From contig NZ_AP022871.1 in the NCBI RefSeq assembly GCF_011764565.1, positions 6,510,320-6,574,319 on the forward strand: DNA of 64,000 nt, given 5' to 3'. Shown here one piece after another: positions 9,440 to 17,384 of the stretch (position 1 is the first letter of the stretch; each line of letters begins with the position of its first letter). The stretch comes from Phytohabitans suffuscus (lineage in GTDB: Bacteria; Actinomycetota; Actinomycetes; Mycobacteriales; Micromonosporaceae). Both the position numbers and the translations under genes were made by a program. Under the pieces are notes generated by a model, which made no database searches, was not told the DNA's origin, and saw only the letters and a list, made by a program, of their open reading frames with translations.

Positions 9440-10348
9440 TTGTCCAGGACCACCGTCGCACCCGCCCCGACCGCTGCCGCGCCCGCGCCGCCGCCCACCG
9501 TCCAGGAGGCCGGTCGCCGCCGGCGCCGGCTGGCCGTCCGGGACCGCTGGTACCTGTACGTGCCGTTGCTGCTCGCCTTGGCCGCCACGGTGCTGCCGTT
9601 CGCCTGGATGGTCAGCGGCGCGTTCAAGCCGCAGAGCGAGATCCTCTCCGGCGAGGTGCGCCTGCTGCCCCAGGACGGCACGCTGCGGAACTTCCGCGAC
9701 CTGTTCACCCGCGTCGACTTCGGCCACTACCTGTTCAACAGCGCGGTCGTCGCGGTCGCCGTGGTGCTGGGCAACCTGCTGTTCTGCTCCATGCTCGGGT
9801 ACGCACTGTCCAAGCTGGACTTTCCCGGTCGCCGGGTGCTGTTCGCGTTGGTGATGACGATGCTGATGGTGCCGACGGTGGTCACCTTCGTGCCGCTGTT
9901 CGTGCTGGTGACCAAGATGGGACTGGCGAACACGTACGGCGCGCTGATCCTGCCGTTCCTGGCCACTCCGCTGGGCGTGTTCATCATGCGGCAGTTCATC
10001 GCCGGCATCCCCGACTCGCTGATCGAGGCGGCCCGGCTGGACGGCGCGGGGGAGTTCCGGATCTTTTTCACCCTCGTGCTGCCGCTGTCCGGGCCGGCGC
10101 TGGCGACCCTGGCGATCCTGCAGTTCCTGTCCTCCTGGAACGAGTTCCTGTGGCCGCTGGTGGCCGCGCAGACCGAGGACATGTATACGCTGCCGGTCGC
10201 GATCGCGCTGATCTCGGCGAGCGCCAACTCGGTGAACTACGGCCTGCTGCTGGCCGGCGCGACCGTCGTCGTGCTGCCGGTGCTGGGCCTGTTCCTGCTG
10301 CTGCAGCGTTACTTCGTGCAGGGCATCTCGACCACGGGCCTGAAGTAG
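9440..10348 (+). CDS. ABC sugar transporter permease, MalG type, 302 aa
   Basis: Second membrane subunit. The first transmembrane segment is YVPLLLALAATVLPFAWMV, followed by the periplasmic SGAFKPQSEIL stretch typical of MalG-like permeases. The EAA loop reads EAARLDGAGEFRIFFTLVLP. A TTG at 9440 is the likely start, with GAGAAGG at 9424-9430 inside the end of the preceding gene; the proline- and alanine-rich N-terminus before residue 30 is non-conserved. It pairs with the 8509 permease to form the channel. The GH3 gene follows after 21 bases. Confidence 0.93.
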   Translation: MSRTTVAPAPTAAAPAPPPTVQEAGRRRRRLAVRDRWYLYVPLLLALAATVLPFAWMVSGAFKPQSEILSGEVRLLPQDGTLRNFRDLFTRVDFGHYLFNSAVVAVAVVLGNLLFCSMLGYALSKLDFPGRRVLFALVMTMLMVPTVVTFVPLFVLVTKMGLANTYGALILPFLATPLGVFIMRQFIAGIPDSLIEAARLDGAGEFRIFFTLVLPLSGPALATLAILQFLSSWNEFLWPLVAAQTEDMYTLPVAIALISASANSVNYGLLLAGATVVVLPVLGLFLLLQRYFVQGISTTGLK

Positions 10349-10369
10349 CCCCGACCGGAAAGGCACCAC

Positions 10370-12811
10370 GTGAAGCCCGCTCTCGAAACGCTCCTGGCCC
10401 GGCTGTCGCTGGAGGAGAAGGTGATGCTGCTGACCGGACGGGACTTCTGGTCCACGCACGCCCTGCCGCGCATCGGGCTGCGCCCGATCGTCTTCTCCGA
10501 CGGCCCCTCGGGCATCCGGGGCCAGACCTGGGACGAGCGGGACCCGTCGGTGAGCCTGCCCTCGCCCACCGCGCTCGCGGCGACCTGGGACCGCCGCATC
10601 GCCTTCGCGTACGGGCGGGTGCTCGCCGGCGAGGCGCGGCGCAAGGGGGTGCACGTGGTGCTCGGACCCACCATCAACATGCAGCGCACGCCCGGCGGCG
10701 GCCGGCACTTCGAGGCGTTCAGCGAGGATCCGGTGCTCACCGGCGAACTGGGCGCGGCGTACGTGGCGGGGATCCAGGAGCACGGCATCGGCGCCACCCC
10801 GAAGCACTACCTGTGCAACGACTTCGAGACCGACCGGTACACAGTGGACGTACGCGTGGCCGAGCGGGCGCTGCGCGAGGTGTACCTGCTGGCCTTCGAG
10901 GTGGCGGTCACCCGGGCGGGCGCGTGGCTGGTGATGAGCGCGTACAACTCGGTCAACGGCGTGACCGCGAGCGAGAACGAGCTGCTGGAGACCCCGCTGA
11001 ACAGCCAGTGGGGCTTCGACGGCGTGGTGATCGGCGACTGGACCGGCGTACGCAGCTTGGAAAGCGCGCGCCACGCCCAGGACCTGGCCATGCCCGGCCC
11101 GGACGGCCCGTGGGGAGATGCGCTGGTCAAGGCGGTGCGTGCCGGTGACATCGCCGAGGCCGTGGTGGACCGCAAGGTGCTGCGCCTGCTGCGGCTGGCC
11201 GCCCGTCTGGGCCGGCTCGACGGCTTCGCGCCCGCGCCGCGGAGCACACTGTCTACTGTGGATCCTTCTGGTTTCGCGCGGGAGGCCGCGGCGGACGGCG
11301 CGGTGCTGCTGGCGAACCGGGGAGTGTTGCCGGTCGACCCGGCCGGGGTGCGCCGGGTGCTGGTCGTGGGGCACGCCGCGCGGCACCCGCGCATCCAGGG
11401 CGGCGGCAGCGCGACGGTGCTGCCCGACCGGGTGGTGACCCCGCTGGAGGGGATCCGCGCCGCGTTCCCCGACGCCCAGGTCGACTACCTGCCCGGCCCG
11501 CTGGTCGAGGACGGCCTCACCGTCCTGGCGCCGCACGAGATGACCAACCCGGCCACCGGCGGGCCCGGCGTGCACGCCCGCTTCCTCGACGCGGACGGCG
11601 CGCGGATTCACGTCGAGGAGCGGCGCTCGTCGGACCTGGTGTGGTTCGGCGGGGACGCCCCGATCGAGCGGGCCGCGACGCTGGAGCTGACCACCCGCTA
11701 CCGGCCCGACGTCACCGGCGAGATCCGGTTCGGGGTCAGCACGGTCGGCCGGGTGCGGATCGAGGTCGACGGGGCGCCGGTCTTCGACCGCGTCATCGAA
11801 CCGGTCGGCACCGATCTGGGCGCGGCGCTGCTGGCCGCCCCGGTGGAGTCGGTCGCGCTGCCGGTCGAGGCCGGCCGCGCGGTCGACCTGCGCCTCACGC
11901 ACACCCCGCGCCGCGCGGAGACCGGACTGCGCGGCGCGCTCGGCGTCCGGTTCGGCCTGCTGCCCGCGGCGGCCGACGACGACCGGCTGATCGCTGACGC
12001 GGTGGCCGCCGCCCGCGACGCCGACCTCGTCGTGGCCGTGGTGGGCACCAAGAAGCAGCTGGAGGCGGAGGGGCACGACCGCACGACGCTGGCCCTGCCC
12101 GGCCGCCAGGACGACCTGGTCAGCGCCCTCGCCGCGGCGAACCCCCGCACGGTCGCCGTGGTCAACTGCGGCGCCCCGGTGCTGCTGCCCTGGGCCGGCG
12201 AGGCCGGCGCGGTACTGCAGATGTGGTTCGGCGGCCAGGAGATGGGCGCCGCCCTGGGCGACCTGGTGACCGGTGCGGCCGAGCCCGGCGGCCGGCTGCC
12301 CACGACGTGGCCGGCCCGCCAGCGGGATGTGCCGATCTTCCTCGTCGAGCCGGTCGACGGCCGGGTCGCGTACGACGAGGGCGTCCACGTCGGATACCGC
12401 AACTGGCTGCGGCACGGCCGCACCCCCGCCTTCCCGTTCGGCCACGGCCTGGGCTACACCACGTGGGAGATCCGTGGGCTGAGCGCGCCGCAGCGGGTGC
12501 ACCCCGACCCGGCCGCGCGCCTCACGGTCGCGGTGGAGGTGACCAACACCGGCGGGCGTGCCGGCAAGCAGGTCGTGCAGGTGTACGCCGCCCGCCCCGA
12601 CTCCACCGTGGAGCGTCCCCGCACCTGGCTGGCCGGGTTCGGTACGGTCCGGCTGGACGGCGGGCAGAGCGCGGTCGTGGACGTCGAGGTGCCGGTGCGG
12701 ACGTTCGCCCACTGGGCGGGTGGCTGGCGGTTCGAGCCGGGCGACTTCGAGCTCGCCGCCGGGTTCAGCAGCGCCGACCGGGCGCACCGGACGTCGGTAC
12801 GGGTGGGATGA
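10370..12811 (+). CDS. family 3 glycoside hydrolase with PA14-like insert, 813 aa
   Basis: Hydrolyses beta-linked sugars, probably after uptake, since there is no signal peptide. The N-terminal GH3 TIM barrel begins LSLEEKVMLLTGRDFW and shows FSDGPSGIRG and a KHYLCNDFE segment. The nucleophile aspartate is D223 in VIGDWTGVRS, with Gly in place of the usual Ser before it. A PA14-like domain (about residues 400-530) is inserted before the second catalytic domain, and a fibronectin-III-like domain ends the protein. This layout matches beta-glucosidases of the PA14-GH3 type. The GTG at 10370 has an AAAGG element upstream. Substrate specificity cannot be read from the sequence. Confidence 0.93.
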   Translation: MKPALETLLARLSLEEKVMLLTGRDFWSTHALPRIGLRPIVFSDGPSGIRGQTWDERDPSVSLPSPTALAATWDRRIAFAYGRVLAGEARRKGVHVVLGPTINMQRTPGGGRHFEAFSEDPVLTGELGAAYVAGIQEHGIGATPKHYLCNDFETDRYTVDVRVAERALREVYLLAFEVAVTRAGAWLVMSAYNSVNGVTASENELLETPLNSQWGFDGVVIGDWTGVRSLESARHAQDLAMPGPDGPWGDALVKAVRAGDIAEAVVDRKVLRLLRLAARLGRLDGFAPAPRSTLSTVDPSGFAREAAADGAVLLANRGVLPVDPAGVRRVLVVGHAARHPRIQGGGSATVLPDRVVTPLEGIRAAFPDAQVDYLPGPLVEDGLTVLAPHEMTNPATGGPGVHARFLDADGARIHVEERRSSDLVWFGGDAPIERAATLELTTRYRPDVTGEIRFGVSTVGRVRIEVDGAPVFDRVIEPVGTDLGAALLAAPVESVALPVEAGRAVDLRLTHTPRRAETGLRGALGVRFGLLPAAADDDRLIADAVAAARDADLVVAVVGTKKQLEAEGHDRTTLALPGRQDDLVSALAAANPRTVAVVNCGAPVLLPWAGEAGAVLQMWFGGQEMGAALGDLVTGAAEPGGRLPTTWPARQRDVPIFLVEPVDGRVAYDEGVHVGYRNWLRHGRTPAFPFGHGLGYTTWEIRGLSAPQRVHPDPAARLTVAVEVTNTGGRAGKQVVQVYAARPDSTVERPRTWLAGFGTVRLDGGQSAVVDVEVPVRTFAHWAGGWRFEPGDFELAAGFSSADRAHRTSVRVG

Positions 12812-12820
12812 GGGGGCGAG

Positions 12821-14047
12821 ATGGCTCAGGGCGACATGCGTGACCGGCCCCGGCACGCGGGTGCCGGCGACCGCCAGATGACCGCGCTGGACCCGCGGGC
12901 GATGCGGCTGGCCAACGCCGAGACGGTGCTGCGCGCGCTGTACGGCGCCGACGCGCTCTCACAGGCCGCCATCGCCACCGCGACCGGTCTGTCCCGCCGC
13001 ACCGTGGAGCTGATCCTGGTCGACCTGGAGGCGGAGGGCTGGGTGCGGGTCCGCTCGACGGAGCCGCACGCGAGCGGGCGGGGACGGCCGGCGCGGCAGT
13101 ACGCGTTCCGCTCCGAGGTCGGCGTCGTGCTGGGCATCGACATCGCCCACGACCGGTCCACCGTGGCCGCCGCCGACCTGCGCGGGCGCACGTTGCACAC
13201 GGCCGTCGTGCCGATGCCCGGCGAGCCGGAGCGCGCCGAGCGGCTCGCCGGGACCCGCCGGGCCGTGGCGGAGGCGCTGCGCGCGGTTGGCGTGAGACCC
13301 GGGCAGGTCGGCTCGGTCTCGGTCGCGACCCCGGGCAACGTCAACGACAAGGGCGCGGTCGACGTCGAGCTGTCGATGCACGGCTGGACCGGGGTCCGGC
13401 TGGCCGAGGAGTTCGCGCCGGACTTCGCCGTCCCGGTGCATGTGGAGAACAACGCCAAGCTGGCCGTGCTCGCCGAGCTGTGGGAGGGCGCCACTCCCGG
13501 CGCCGACCACCTGCTGTGGCTGATGCTGGAGGGCCAGTACAACGGCATGGGCATCGTCATGGACGGGGTTCCTTACCGCGGCGTCGACGGGGCGGCGGGC
13601 GAGATCTTCTGGGCCAAGGGCCTCGGCCTGGACGCGTTGACCGCCTCGCCGCTGATCGGCCTCGGCCGGCTGGAACCCGAGGAGCGCCGCGCCGAGGCGA
13701 CCGCGATCCTGGAACGGGCCGAGCGGGGTGATCCCGCCGCGCTGTCCGAAGTGGACTCGTTCGCGGACGTGCTGGCCCGCGGGCTGTCGGCGCTCAGCTG
13801 GGTCTTCGCACCCCGGTACGTGGTCCTGGGCGGTTGGCTGGCCTGGGCCCTCGGCGACCTGCTCGCCACCCGGGTGGCCGCGCGGATGGCCCGGAACGCG
13901 CCTCCGTTCGTCGCCGTGCGCCGCTCCACGCTCGGGCCGGACGCGGTGGTGCGTGGCGCCATCCGGGCGGCGCTGGACCGCTACGAATGGACGGCGGCCC
14001 GCCCGCTCGCGCCGGAGCGGCGGCCCAGCCCCGTGGACGGGGGCTGA
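12821..14047 (+). CDS. ROK-family transcriptional regulator, 408 aa
   Basis: A winged HTH (about residues 25-85; LSQAAIATATGLSRRTVELI) is followed by a ROK sugar-kinase-like domain (LGIDIAHDRSTVAAADLRG; VHVENNAKLAVLAELWEG; MGIVMDGVPYRG). The Cys-rich zinc motif (CxCGxxGC) of ROK kinases is absent; the equivalent region reads GEIFWAKGLGLDAL. This points to a regulator rather than a kinase. It starts 9 bases after the GH3 stop with GAGGGGG as ribosome-binding site, so it is the last gene of the sugar operon and probably controls it in response to a sugar ligand. An alternative start at an internal ATG (12878) is possible. Confidence 0.9.
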   Translation: MAQGDMRDRPRHAGAGDRQMTALDPRAMRLANAETVLRALYGADALSQAAIATATGLSRRTVELILVDLEAEGWVRVRSTEPHASGRGRPARQYAFRSEVGVVLGIDIAHDRSTVAAADLRGRTLHTAVVPMPGEPERAERLAGTRRAVAEALRAVGVRPGQVGSVSVATPGNVNDKGAVDVELSMHGWTGVRLAEEFAPDFAVPVHVENNAKLAVLAELWEGATPGADHLLWLMLEGQYNGMGIVMDGVPYRGVDGAAGEIFWAKGLGLDALTASPLIGLGRLEPEERRAEATAILERAERGDPAALSEVDSFADVLARGLSALSWVFAPRYVVLGGWLAWALGDLLATRVAARMARNAPPFVAVRRSTLGPDAVVRGAIRAALDRYEWTAARPLAPERRPSPVDGG

Positions 14048-14165
14048 CCCTTGACTGCTTTCACCCTTGCTGAAATCGTTGCCCACGACCCGGCCCGCCC
14101 GGGCCGGCCGTGGCGCGACCCCGGTCGCATCCCGCGCGGCCGGGCACACCCGCGATCGGAGACGG

Positions 14166-14780
14166 ATGGATCCCCAGGGCGCCTCGAGCACCCCGGCATC
14201 GAACGGCGCCGGCGGCCTGCGGAGCACCGAGCAGACGATCACGCTGGTCGGCGCGCGGATCCGGGCCCTGCGTCTGCGCCAGGGGCTGACACTGCGGGAG
14301 ATCGCGCAGCGCACCGGGGTGAGCGTCTCGATGCTGTCCATGCTGGAGCGTGGCGTGGCGAGCGCCTCGGTGGGCACCCTTGTCTCGGTCGCGTCCGCGC
14401 TGGGCGTGCACATGTACGACCTGTTCGACCACCCCGAACCCGAACGGGAGTCCCCGGTGACCCGGCGCGCCGAGCAGAGCGTCGTGCACACCAGCGAGGG
14501 CGCCACCCGCCGCATCGCCCACCATGACCCGCGGTCCGGGATCGAGATGGCGGTCAACGAGTACGCCCCGGGCAGCGCCAGCGGGCCGCGGGCCACGCAC
14601 CACCGGGGCCGGGAGTTCGGGCTGGTCGTCTCCGGCACGCTCCGGGTCGAGCTGGGCGACGAGGAGCACGACCTGGGTGCCGGCGACGTGATCGCGTACC
14701 CGTCCACCCGACCGCACCGGATCAGCAACGCCGGCGACGCCCCCGCCGTCGCCGTCTGGATCAACATCGATCCCGACTGA
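14166..14780 (+). CDS. XRE-family regulator with C-terminal cupin, 204 aa
   Basis: The HTH lies at about residues 22-75 (ALRLRQGLTLREIAQRTGVS, then LSMLERG). A small-molecule-binding cupin follows (HHRGREFGLVVSGTLRVELG; AGDVIAYPSTRPHRISN). Such regulators usually control a neighbouring catabolic operon through a metabolite bound in the cupin. The frame is open upstream, but the ATG at 14166 begins the natural N-terminus and has GGAGACGG just upstream. The molybdenum-hydroxylase operon begins 89 bases after its stop on the same strand and is the probable target, possibly through the repeats at 14798-14832. Confidence 0.9.
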   Translation: MDPQGASSTPASNGAGGLRSTEQTITLVGARIRALRLRQGLTLREIAQRTGVSVSMLSMLERGVASASVGTLVSVASALGVHMYDLFDHPEPERESPVTRRAEQSVVHTSEGATRRIAHHDPRSGIEMAVNEYAPGSASGPRATHHRGREFGLVVSGTLRVELGDEEHDLGAGDVIAYPSTRPHRISNAGDAPAVAVWINIDPD

Positions 14781-14797
14781 GCTTCGCGTTGCGACAG

Positions 14798-14850
14798 GGT
14801 GAAGTTTTCGCGACCCGTGACTTCAACCACACCAAATCTTTTCGTGCTAG
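14798..14850 (+). promoter_or_regulatory. probable promoter and operator of the Mo-hydroxylase operon
   Basis: GGTGAAGT (14798-14805) and ACTTCAACC (14820-14828) form an imperfect inverted repeat. TTCAAC (14822-14827) is 17 bases from TGCTAG (14845-14850), a plausible -35/-10 pair. CTTCAACCACAC (14821-14832) is the exact reverse complement of the motif at 7044-7055. TTGAA follows at 14851-14855. Function is inferred from position. Confidence 0.45.
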
Positions 14851-14869
14851 TTGAAAGCTGGGTCTCCGC

Positions 14870-15664
14870 GTGACCGAGAACGCTTCGACCGGCGTACGCG
14901 TCGTCTCTTCCGACCAGTGGGGCCCCGACCTGGGCCTGGTCCACCACGGCGGGTGGCGGGAGATCGTTGGCGCCGGCCTGGACGCGCGCTGCCGCGGCCT
15001 CTACGACATCTGTCTCGACGCCGGCGGTACCACCGTGCCGCTGGCCCATCCGGGTGAAGCGGTCTACTACGTCGACCAGGGCACCGTCACGGTCACCGAG
15101 CGGACGGCCACCGGCGGGATACGCCACCCGCTGGCGGCCGGGGCGATGATCCACGTCCGGCCCGGTTCCACGTACACGATCTGCTCCGAAGGCGGCGCCC
15201 GGCTGGTCGGCGGCCCGAGTCCGCTCGACCCCGACCTCGGTCGGCCGCCGGCCGCGCCCGGCGGCCGGCCCGGCGTGCGGACCTTTCACCGCGACCGGCC
15301 GGGCCTGCGGGTCCCCTTCATCTCCAAGGACGCCCGCCTGGTGGTGTGGCTGGGCGAGGGCGCGGTCACCGCCAACATGAACTACGTCGTGCTGGAGCCC
15401 GGCGAGCGGAACAAGGAACACGTGCACGCCTTCTCCGAGGACACGATCCACATCCTGCGGGGGCGGGGCACCGCGGAGAACGTCAGCACCGGCCAGCGGC
15501 TCGCGTTCGGGCCCGGCGACACCGTCCACATCGAGATCGGCGTCTGGCACGCGATCGCGGCCGACCGCGGCGAACGCGTGGTGAGCGTGGGCGGGCCGTG
15601 CCCGGCCGACACCGACATGCTGCGCGCCGTCGGCATCGACGTCGACGCGCTCACCGCCCGATGA
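14870..15664 (+). CDS. bicupin domain protein, 264 aa
   Basis: Two cupin barrels in tandem. The first is at about residues 40-120 (HPGEAVYYVDQGTVTVTE; AGAMIHVRPGSTYTI). The second is at about 165-245 (ERNKEHVHAFSEDTIHILRG; GPGDTVHIEIGVWHAI) and retains a His-x-His and glutamate arrangement that could bind a metal. Bicupins of this size include ureidoglycine aminohydrolases and other small-molecule enzymes, but I cannot assign a reaction. The GTG at 14870 is the first start after the predicted promoter. Its stop overlaps the next gene by four bases (ATGA). It opens the operon whose later genes hydroxylate and hydrolyse a probable heterocyclic or amide substrate. Confidence 0.85.
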   Translation: MTENASTGVRVVSSDQWGPDLGLVHHGGWREIVGAGLDARCRGLYDICLDAGGTTVPLAHPGEAVYYVDQGTVTVTERTATGGIRHPLAAGAMIHVRPGSTYTICSEGGARLVGGPSPLDPDLGRPPAAPGGRPGVRTFHRDRPGLRVPFISKDARLVVWLGEGAVTANMNYVVLEPGERNKEHVHAFSEDTIHILRGRGTAENVSTGQRLAFGPGDTVHIEIGVWHAIAADRGERVVSVGGPCPADTDMLRAVGIDVDALTAR

Positions 15665-16521
15665 CCGCCGCCGTGACCACCGTCGGCCTGGAACAGCTCG
15701 ACGTCGTCGCGGGCGCGCCCGCCGGCAACCTCGCCCTGGCCGTACACCGGTCGACCGCCGCGTTCCGGGCCGGCGCTGACGTCGTGGTCCTCCCGGAGCT
15801 CGCGATCAGCGGGTACGTCGTCGACGCGGACCTGGCCCGCGCGGTCGCCGAGCCGCTGGACGGCCCGGCCCTGGCCGCGCTCGGCGCGGTCGCCGCCGCC
15901 CACGACGGCCTGATCGTCTACGGCTTCGCCGAGGCGGCCGGTGCGGACCTGTTCAACACCGTGGTCGCGGTCGGGCCGGACGGGCCGGTCCTGCACTACC
16001 GCAAGCTGCACCTGTTCGACCGGGAGAAGGCCGTCTACACCCCCGGCGACCTGGGCCTGCCGGTGGCCTCGACCCGGCACGGGGTGCTCGGCGTCTGTAT
16101 CTGCTACGACCTGCGCTTCGTCGAGGTGCTGCGGGCCCTGTCGCTGCGCGGCGCCGACCTGGTGATCGCGCCGGCGGCCTGGGTCGGCGGCTTCGACCGC
16201 ACCGTGCCGGCCACCGGCGCGACCGGCCACGTCGCCTCCGTGCTCGCCCAGGCCAACCTCGACCAGGTGGCCGTCGTGGCCGTCTCCCAGGTGGCCGGCG
16301 CCGCGCACGGCGGCCCGGCCACCCTCGGCGGCTCGATCGCCTGCGACGCGTACGGCGAACTGCTGGCCGGCCCGCTGTCCCGCACCGCCCCGGACTCCGC
16401 ACTGGCCACTGTGGACCTCGCGGCCGTCCACGCCGCCCGGGTCCGCGGCGAGCGCATCCGCCCCCGGGAGGACCGCCGCCGCGACGTGTACACCCTGCAC
16501 TACCAAGGGGAGCCCGTGTGA
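15661..16521 (+). CDS. nitrilase-superfamily carbon-nitrogen hydrolase, 286 aa
   Basis: Cytosolic enzyme hydrolysing a non-peptide C-N bond (amide, ureido or nitrile). The Glu-Lys-Cys triad is visible as E46 (VVLPELAISGY), K115 (HYRKLHLFDREK) and C148 (VCICYDLRF). The sequence looks more like an amidase or N-carbamoyl hydrolase than a true nitrilase, but this is an impression. The start overlaps the preceding stop as ATGA, and its own stop overlaps the next start as GTGA, so it is translationally coupled on both sides. In this operon it likely acts on a product of the molybdenum hydroxylase or the cyclase-type hydrolase. Confidence 0.92.
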   Translation: MTAAVTTVGLEQLDVVAGAPAGNLALAVHRSTAAFRAGADVVVLPELAISGYVVDADLARAVAEPLDGPALAALGAVAAAHDGLIVYGFAEAAGADLFNTVVAVGPDGPVLHYRKLHLFDREKAVYTPGDLGLPVASTRHGVLGVCICYDLRFVEVLRALSLRGADLVIAPAAWVGGFDRTVPATGATGHVASVLAQANLDQVAVVAVSQVAGAAHGGPATLGGSIACDAYGELLAGPLSRTAPDSALATVDLAAVHAARVRGERIRPREDRRRDVYTLHYQGEPV

Positions 16522-17384
16522 AACCCGCACCCTTCGAGTACGCCCGCCCGCGGAGCCTGGAGGAGGCGCTGGCCGTCCTCGCCGACGACCCGGACGACAC
16601 CAAGGTCCTGGCCGGCGGGCAGAGCCTGGTGCCGATGATGAACTTCCGGCTGGCCCGGCCCCGCCGCCTCGTCGACATCAACCTGGTCCCCGACCTGGAC
16701 GGCGTCGAGACAGCCGGGGACCGGGTGCGGATCGGTGCCCGCACCCGGCATCTGGCGCTGCAGAACACCGACCTGCCCGGCCCGCTCGGCCACCTGCTGC
16801 GCCGCGCCGCCGTCCACATCGGACACCTGCCGATCCGTACCCGCGGCACGTTCGGCGGCTCGATCGCGCACAGCGACGCCGCGGCCGAGTGGTGCCTGGT
16901 CGCCGCCACCCTCGATGCCGAGATGACCGTACGCGGCCAGGCCCGGGGCGTCCGGACCATCCCGGCCGCCGACTTCTTCCGGGCCATCTTCACCACCGCG
17001 CTGGAGCCCGACGAGATCCTCACCTCGATCTCGCTGCCGGCCCTTCCCGGCGACTACCGCACCGGCATCGCCGAGTTCGCCCGCCGGGCCGGTGACTTCG
17101 GCATCGTCACCGCGACCGCCGCGGTACGGGTCAGCGGCGGGGTCGTCACCGACGCGCGGGTCGGCCTCGGCGGCGTCAGCGACGTACCGTTCCGCAGCCG
17201 CGCCGCCGAGACCACCCTGCTCGGCCAGCGGTGGTCGGCCGAGCTGGTCACCGCCGCGGCGCAGGCGGCCGCGGCCGAGGTGGACCCGCCCAGCGACCTG
17301 CACGGCGACGCGGCGTACCGCCGTGACCTGGTGCGCGCCCTGCTGCCCCGGGCGCTCGGGCAGCCGGTCGAGGCGGCGCCATGA
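16518..17384 (+). CDS. FAD-binding subunit of a xanthine dehydrogenase-family hydroxylase, 288 aa
   Basis: Medium (CoxM/XdhB-like) subunit that carries FAD and passes electrons to the final acceptor. The FAD-binding motif VLAGGQSLVPMMNFRLARP is at about residues 32-50. A second FAD contact, IRTRGTFGGSIAHSD, lies near 110-124. The N-terminal KPAPFEYARPRSLEEALAVL is typical. Gene order FAD, Mo, FeS matches CODH/XDH-type operons. The GTG start overlaps the previous stop by four bases and the next gene begins inside its end. Length and domains are complete. Confidence 0.95.
   Translation: MKPAPFEYARPRSLEEALAVLADDPDDTKVLAGGQSLVPMMNFRLARPRRLVDINLVPDLDGVETAGDRVRIGARTRHLALQNTDLPGPLGHLLRRAAVHIGHLPIRTRGTFGGSIAHSDAAAEWCLVAATLDAEMTVRGQARGVRTIPAADFFRAIFTTALEPDEILTSISLPALPGDYRTGIAEFARRAGDFGIVTATAAVRVSGGVVTDARVGLGGVSDVPFRSRAAETTLLGQRWSAELVTAAAQAAAAEVDPPSDLHGDAAYRRDLVRALLPRALGQPVEAAP

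Noticed and set aside
9395..12856. A 1153-codon open frame on the minus strand
   Set aside because: It is antisense to the permease and GH3 genes, its translation is Arg/Gln/His-rich without motifs, and the plus strand encodes well-conserved families.
12959..15550. An 863-codon open frame on the minus strand
   Set aside because: Antisense to the ROK, XRE-cupin and bicupin genes; low-complexity composition typical of GC-rich antisense frames.
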